Positions 60,458 through 64,000 of a stretch of 64,000 bases of DNA are shown here, piece by piece. Numbering within the stretch: the stretch's first letter is position 1; every line of letters starts with the position of its first letter. A program made the position numbers and the translations under genes. The notes under the pieces were generated by a model that saw only the letters and a program-made list of their open reading frames with translations, did no database searches and was not told the DNA's origin. The stretch covers positions 66,190,001-66,254,000 of the forward strand of contig BSBM01000361.1 in assembly GCA_027924585.1 (NCBI GenBank), given 5' to 3'. This DNA is from Larix kaempferi (lineage: Eukaryota > Streptophyta > Pinopsida > Pinales > Pinaceae).

Positions 60458-60665
60458 AGTATATCCATCTAGTCGGATCAGTACCATTGAAGCGAGGAAA
60501 ATCAAGCTTCGACCCACGAAAATTGCTGGAAGAAGAGAACCCGGTGGCTGCAAAAGATTCTGGCTGTCGGTTATTGTTCATGGTTGAATGTTGAAGATGG
60601 AGGCTAAGAAATTTTTTATCCAGATCTTGGAGTTTGGTTTGGATGCCTACAAGTGCTTCCTCCAT
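60458..60665 (-). pseudogene. N-terminal part of gag upstream of the nonsense codon
   Basis: ATG at 60665 (MEEALVGIQTKLQDLDKKF) reads through STMNNNRQPESFAATGFSSS and DFPRFNGTDPTRWIY to the TGA near 60457. The same frame then continues as EEQYFSLHNTFDVHKVP into the 651-codon frame. The sister copy at 53610 has CGA at this position. Sequence upstream of 60665, with a poly-T tract at 60703-60718, is leader. Confidence 0.
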
Positions 60666-61746
60666 GGTGTGTGCTCCTACATGGGTGACAACCATAACCA
60701 GGGTTTTTTTTTTTTTTTGGAATGGGTAGAAAAACACAAACAGAAGTTGATTTAGTAAAGGGAAATTTGGATTGGGGAAAAAATATGATGGGTAATTGGG
60801 GTTTTACTAGATTTTGGACACTGTCGAAAGGACAGGAAAGCAGAAAAGGGGGATTTCAAAAGCAGGGTGAAAGAATGAGAAAATTTGGCAGAGAGGGACA
60901 AAGAAGCAGAATTAGAAAAGGAACTATGTGGTAAAATTTGAAGGCGATCGGGTGAAAATCGAAGAAGTTATGGCAAACCCTAAAAATAGACAAATGTGAG
61001 ATTTCGGGTGTTGGGAAGTGGAATGTGGGATAGGGTCCTCAGGAATGAAATATGCAGAATGGGATTGCAGGGGTGTCAGAGAAGTTTCAAGGGAAACAGA
61101 GTTAAAACAAGGGAGATATGGAGAAAAAACTGATTTCTTTTTCCAGAATGGAGCGACTACAGCTCGGAACGGATCTGAAACAGATAGATCTGCAATGGCC
61201 CGGAAGTGAGCGGAAACAGAGGGATCTGAAATGGTGCTGAATGGATCGAAAATGGTTGGATCTGGAACGGATTTCAAAATGGATCTGAACGGCTGGATAT
61301 GAAATGGCGTAGTAGTGATCGACAACAATTCAGTTGAAAATAGATATGGACCCCAGGTATGTGCGGCTTCCTAACAGTTCAGGGGTTCCACTCGGCCACC
61401 AATGTTGTCTAACGGCTTGCGTATTGGGGTAGTACCCCTCACTCCACTGCTCAGGTAAAACTGATAACCGATTTGCCACAAACGATAGCTCTTGGTTTAC
61501 CTCATGGGTGGGAACTAGTCAATCAGGTAGGGGTCGTTGCCCTTTTCACTAGAAGGTCCTCTCAATGGGCCAGCTACTTCAGGGTTCCTATGGTACTCCT
61601 CACAATGAGTTTTAGGGCTTATGCCTAAGTACTTCCCACAGTTAAGCAAATAGAGATTATTCTCAAATCTGAACCTGCAACAGATGCGAAAAAAAAATTG
61701 GCAGAAATTTCACCCAGCGAGCCCAAGAAAGTGCTCTGATACCAGA

Positions 61747-62194
61747 TGTGAAGAACCTGCAATAATTAATTTATGCAAATACACAATATATCAGAAATAA
61801 TAGAACTCAGAATCACTTTTATATTGATCATGGGCCACTTCGAGGGGGCAACCTCCTTTGAGCAATCTCAATACAATTAACTTCACTGTGCCTTCATAGG
61901 CCTCAACACACACTTATATACTAAGTCGAGGCACCAATAACATGGGTCAATACTATGTGTTAATACAAACCATGGTCTAATACAAACCATGGGCTAAGTC
62001 TAGGTGCCAATACTATGAGTCAAAACCATGGGCCAATACAAACTATGGATCAACAAAACTATGGGCGACTTACAAAGCATATGCACCAACAACAATAACA
62101 CAAACTATGGATTGACAAATACTACGGGACAACTTACAAAGCATATGTGTCCAAAAACAATATACTAACAAAGTAAAGACATGGGTTCCTAACA
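61747..62194 (-). repeat. 5' LTR of the gypsy derivative
   Basis: 448 bp, followed on the minus strand by the primer site TGGTATCAGAGC. Differences from the other LTR are few single bases, so the insertion is relatively recent compared with its surroundings. Confidence 0.
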
Positions 62195-64000
62195 CAAATT
62201 TGATACTCGCCAACAAGAAACAAGGCAACATTAGAGTGTGCACTGAATTCAGGGACCTAATCCTTGCATGTCCTAAGGATAATTATCCTACTCCCTTCAT
62301 GACCATATTATCGATGAGTGCACGCGTAATTATATATTATCATTTATGGATGGGTTTTCAAGATACAATCATATTCATATTTGCCCAAAAGACCAGCACA
62401 AGAATGCATTCAATTTTTGTCCTTGGGGAATTTTTGCATATAGAAAGATGCCTTTTGACCTGAAAAATGATGGAGATACATTTCAATAAGCTATGTCATA
62501 CAGTTTTCATGAAATAAAAAAGATCACCGAAGCCTACCTAGATGACTTGACGACTCGATCCACATGGAAACTCAGCCATCATAAACATCTTAGGGAAATA
62601 TTTGATAGATGTCGTCACTATATGATACACTTGAATCCTAATAAGTGCATCTTTTGTGTCATTTCAGAATGATTACTTGGTTTCATTGTTTCTAAGCATG
62701 GGATTTTGGTAGATTTGTTCAAGTTTGAGGCGATAGTTCAATTTCATCCCACGTGCAATGTGCATCAATTACAGAGCCTCCAAGGAAAGGATAACTTCTT
62801 GTGTTGTTTCATTTCCAATTATGTCGAAATCACAAAAGGTTTTATGCACCTCGTAAAGAAACGGGTTACACTCATTCGGGATGATCATGCTTAAATATAT
62901 TTTGATGTATTGAAAAAGGATTTGATGTCTTCCCCATTGTCAAGTCCACCTAACTATAGCAAAGATTTTCTTCTATATTTAGCAACGTCTGATTCAACCA
63001 TCGAAATGGTTTTTGTTCAAGAAGATGAACTACATCAGGAACATGTCATTTATTATTTATGCAAGAACTTTCTGAGACCTGAGTTGAGGTACTCTCATGT
63101 CAAAAAGCTAGTGGGGGAAGTCGTCCACGTTGTCCAAATACTCCAACATTACATCATCCTGAGATGGACAAAAATAATTGCATATGTTAGTCCATTTCAA
63201 CATATATTTCCCTGACACATATTCAGTGGAAAATAAAATAAATGGATTGTAAGTATGCAAGAGCTTGACTTAGGATTCATGTTGACAAAATTGAAAAATT
63301 CCTCGGCATTTGCTGATATTATGTCGGAGCTCCCTAGAGAAGGTGAGGATTTAGTTGAGAATCAGTCATTATGTGATGAACAAATATTCCTCATCAACTC
63401 AAATGACCCCTTGTATGGAAACATCCAAGTATATATCCAGGCTCAGAGGTTCCCCTCTCAATTCCCTCATGAGGATCGATAATAGATTCATCACGATGCA
63501 AAAAATTATCTTATCATAGGTGGCATGCTGTATACCATCAGGGAGTTGATACAATACTTAGGAAATGTCTCACTCACGAAGAAGCTGAGAAGTTTTTGAA
63601 TGATTTCCACAGAGGAGCATGTAGTGGTAATTTATTAGGGTTAGCTACAAACCAAAAGATATTGTGTGTTGTTTATTTTTGGCCTTTGATATTTAAAGAT
63701 TGTGTTGAAGTAGTAAATAAGTGTCACTCATGTCAAACTTTTACCATGAACATGTGTGCACATCCTACTTCACTGCATCATTTATCACCATTGTCCCCTT
63801 CACAAAGTGGCAGGTATATTTTACAACATGTAACTAAACACCGACAAAAGGCCATAAGAACATTATTGTGGCTATAGACTAATTCTCCAGGTGGGCCAAA
63901 GTTATGCCTACCTTTACATGTGATAGTGAGGTCATATCTCGATTCAATATTCCCAAAGAGATTGTCATTGATAATGGTAGTCACTTTCAGAATAATATGA
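62195..64000 (+). pseudogene. Gypsy pol continuing: RT, RNase H, integrase, cut by window end
   Basis: Resumes the frame broken at 57704: LILANKKQGNIRVCTEFRDL, CPKDNYPTPFM, and the catalytic box AYLDDL at about 62530-62547. RNase H-like part 62910-63215 (KDFLLYLATSDSTIEMVFVQ, LRYSHVKKLVGEVVHVVQIL). Integrase zinc region 63596-63760 (NDFHRGACSG ... YFWPLIFKDCVEVVNKCHSC). Integrase core begins near 63855 with IIVAID and FSRWAKVMPTF, and reaches IPKEIVIDNGSHFQNN at the window edge. Frameshifts and stops recur. The order PR-RT-RH-IN is that of Ty3/gypsy. Confidence 0.

Larger units (their letters stand above)
57705..62194 (-). mobile_element. 4490-bp gypsy derivative, complete with both LTRs
   Basis: LTRs 57705-58152 and 61747-62194 are both 448 bp and very similar. 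They start TGTGAAG and end CTAACA on the plus strand. The target duplication is CAAAT (57700-57704 and 62195-62199). On the minus strand the primer site TGGTATCAGAGC abuts the 5' LTR (61733-61744) and the polypurine tract AAGGGAGAGGGGA abuts the 3' LTR (58153-58165). It inserted into the reverse transcriptase of the older gypsy element: removing it restores EWVSNLILANK. Internal coding is one fused frame without reverse transcriptase, so it would depend on a helper. It is the youngest-looking insertion in the window. Confidence 0.

Overview
The window looks like nuclear DNA from a land plant with a large, retrotransposon-rich genome. It is AT-rich, has plant-type GT-AG introns, Ty3/gypsy and Ty1/copia elements with plant-type primer sites, long satellite and microsatellite tracts, and no bacterial or organellar gene order. 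A gymnosperm or fern is my guess from the overall character; the sequence alone does not prove it. I see no intact host gene, rRNA, tRNA or CRISPR. Family assignments come from motifs recognised by eye; no database was searched.

Layout. 0-3.3 kb: a decayed gene of a DDE-transposase-like family. 3.5-3.65 kb: an 88-bp tandem repeat. 4.06-12.47 kb: a composite inverted repeat built as GAT-type microsatellite / 359-bp satellite A / captured gene fragment / 358-bp satellite B, then the mirror image. Its centre is an 8-bp microhomology at 6616-6623. The right arm is much larger because satellite A and the microsatellite have expanded there. 13.2-14.3 kb: a 555-bp tandem duplication. 15.48-18.02 kb (minus strand): a six-exon pseudogene of unknown family with a proline-rich exon, broken by five stops that all fit C-to-T change. 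18.2-18.5 kb: a CpG-rich patch just upstream of it.

20.9-32.1 kb: an old Athila/Tat-like gypsy element bounded by two directly repeated LTRs. It contains a truncated minus-strand gypsy element (22.1-25.5 kb), a solo LTR with target-site duplication that was later copied by a 0.93-kb segmental duplication, and 106-bp tandem repeats. 33.3-35.0 kb: a 1668-bp solo LTR with target-site duplication GAAAA. 35-41.8 kb: mostly featureless AT-rich DNA with two GT/CA tracts.

41.8-64.0 kb is a nest. A gypsy gag pseudogene is split by a 1.6-kb element encoding one coiled-coil ORF (42200-43809, target duplication TTGAT). Next comes a Tat/Ogre-like gypsy element (primer site at 45520, gag from 47786, pol running off the right end). 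Its gag is split by a chimeric copia/gypsy element (48496-55180) and its reverse transcriptase is split by a 4490-bp gypsy derivative (57705-62194, target duplication CAAAT). That derivative has lost reverse transcriptase and most of integrase but keeps a 651-codon open frame. For three of these nested insertions the host reading frame can be followed across the insertion point, which fixes their ends to the base or nearly so.

[Form note: the original answer gave no feature confidences; every confidence of 0 is a placeholder required by the schema, not an estimate.]
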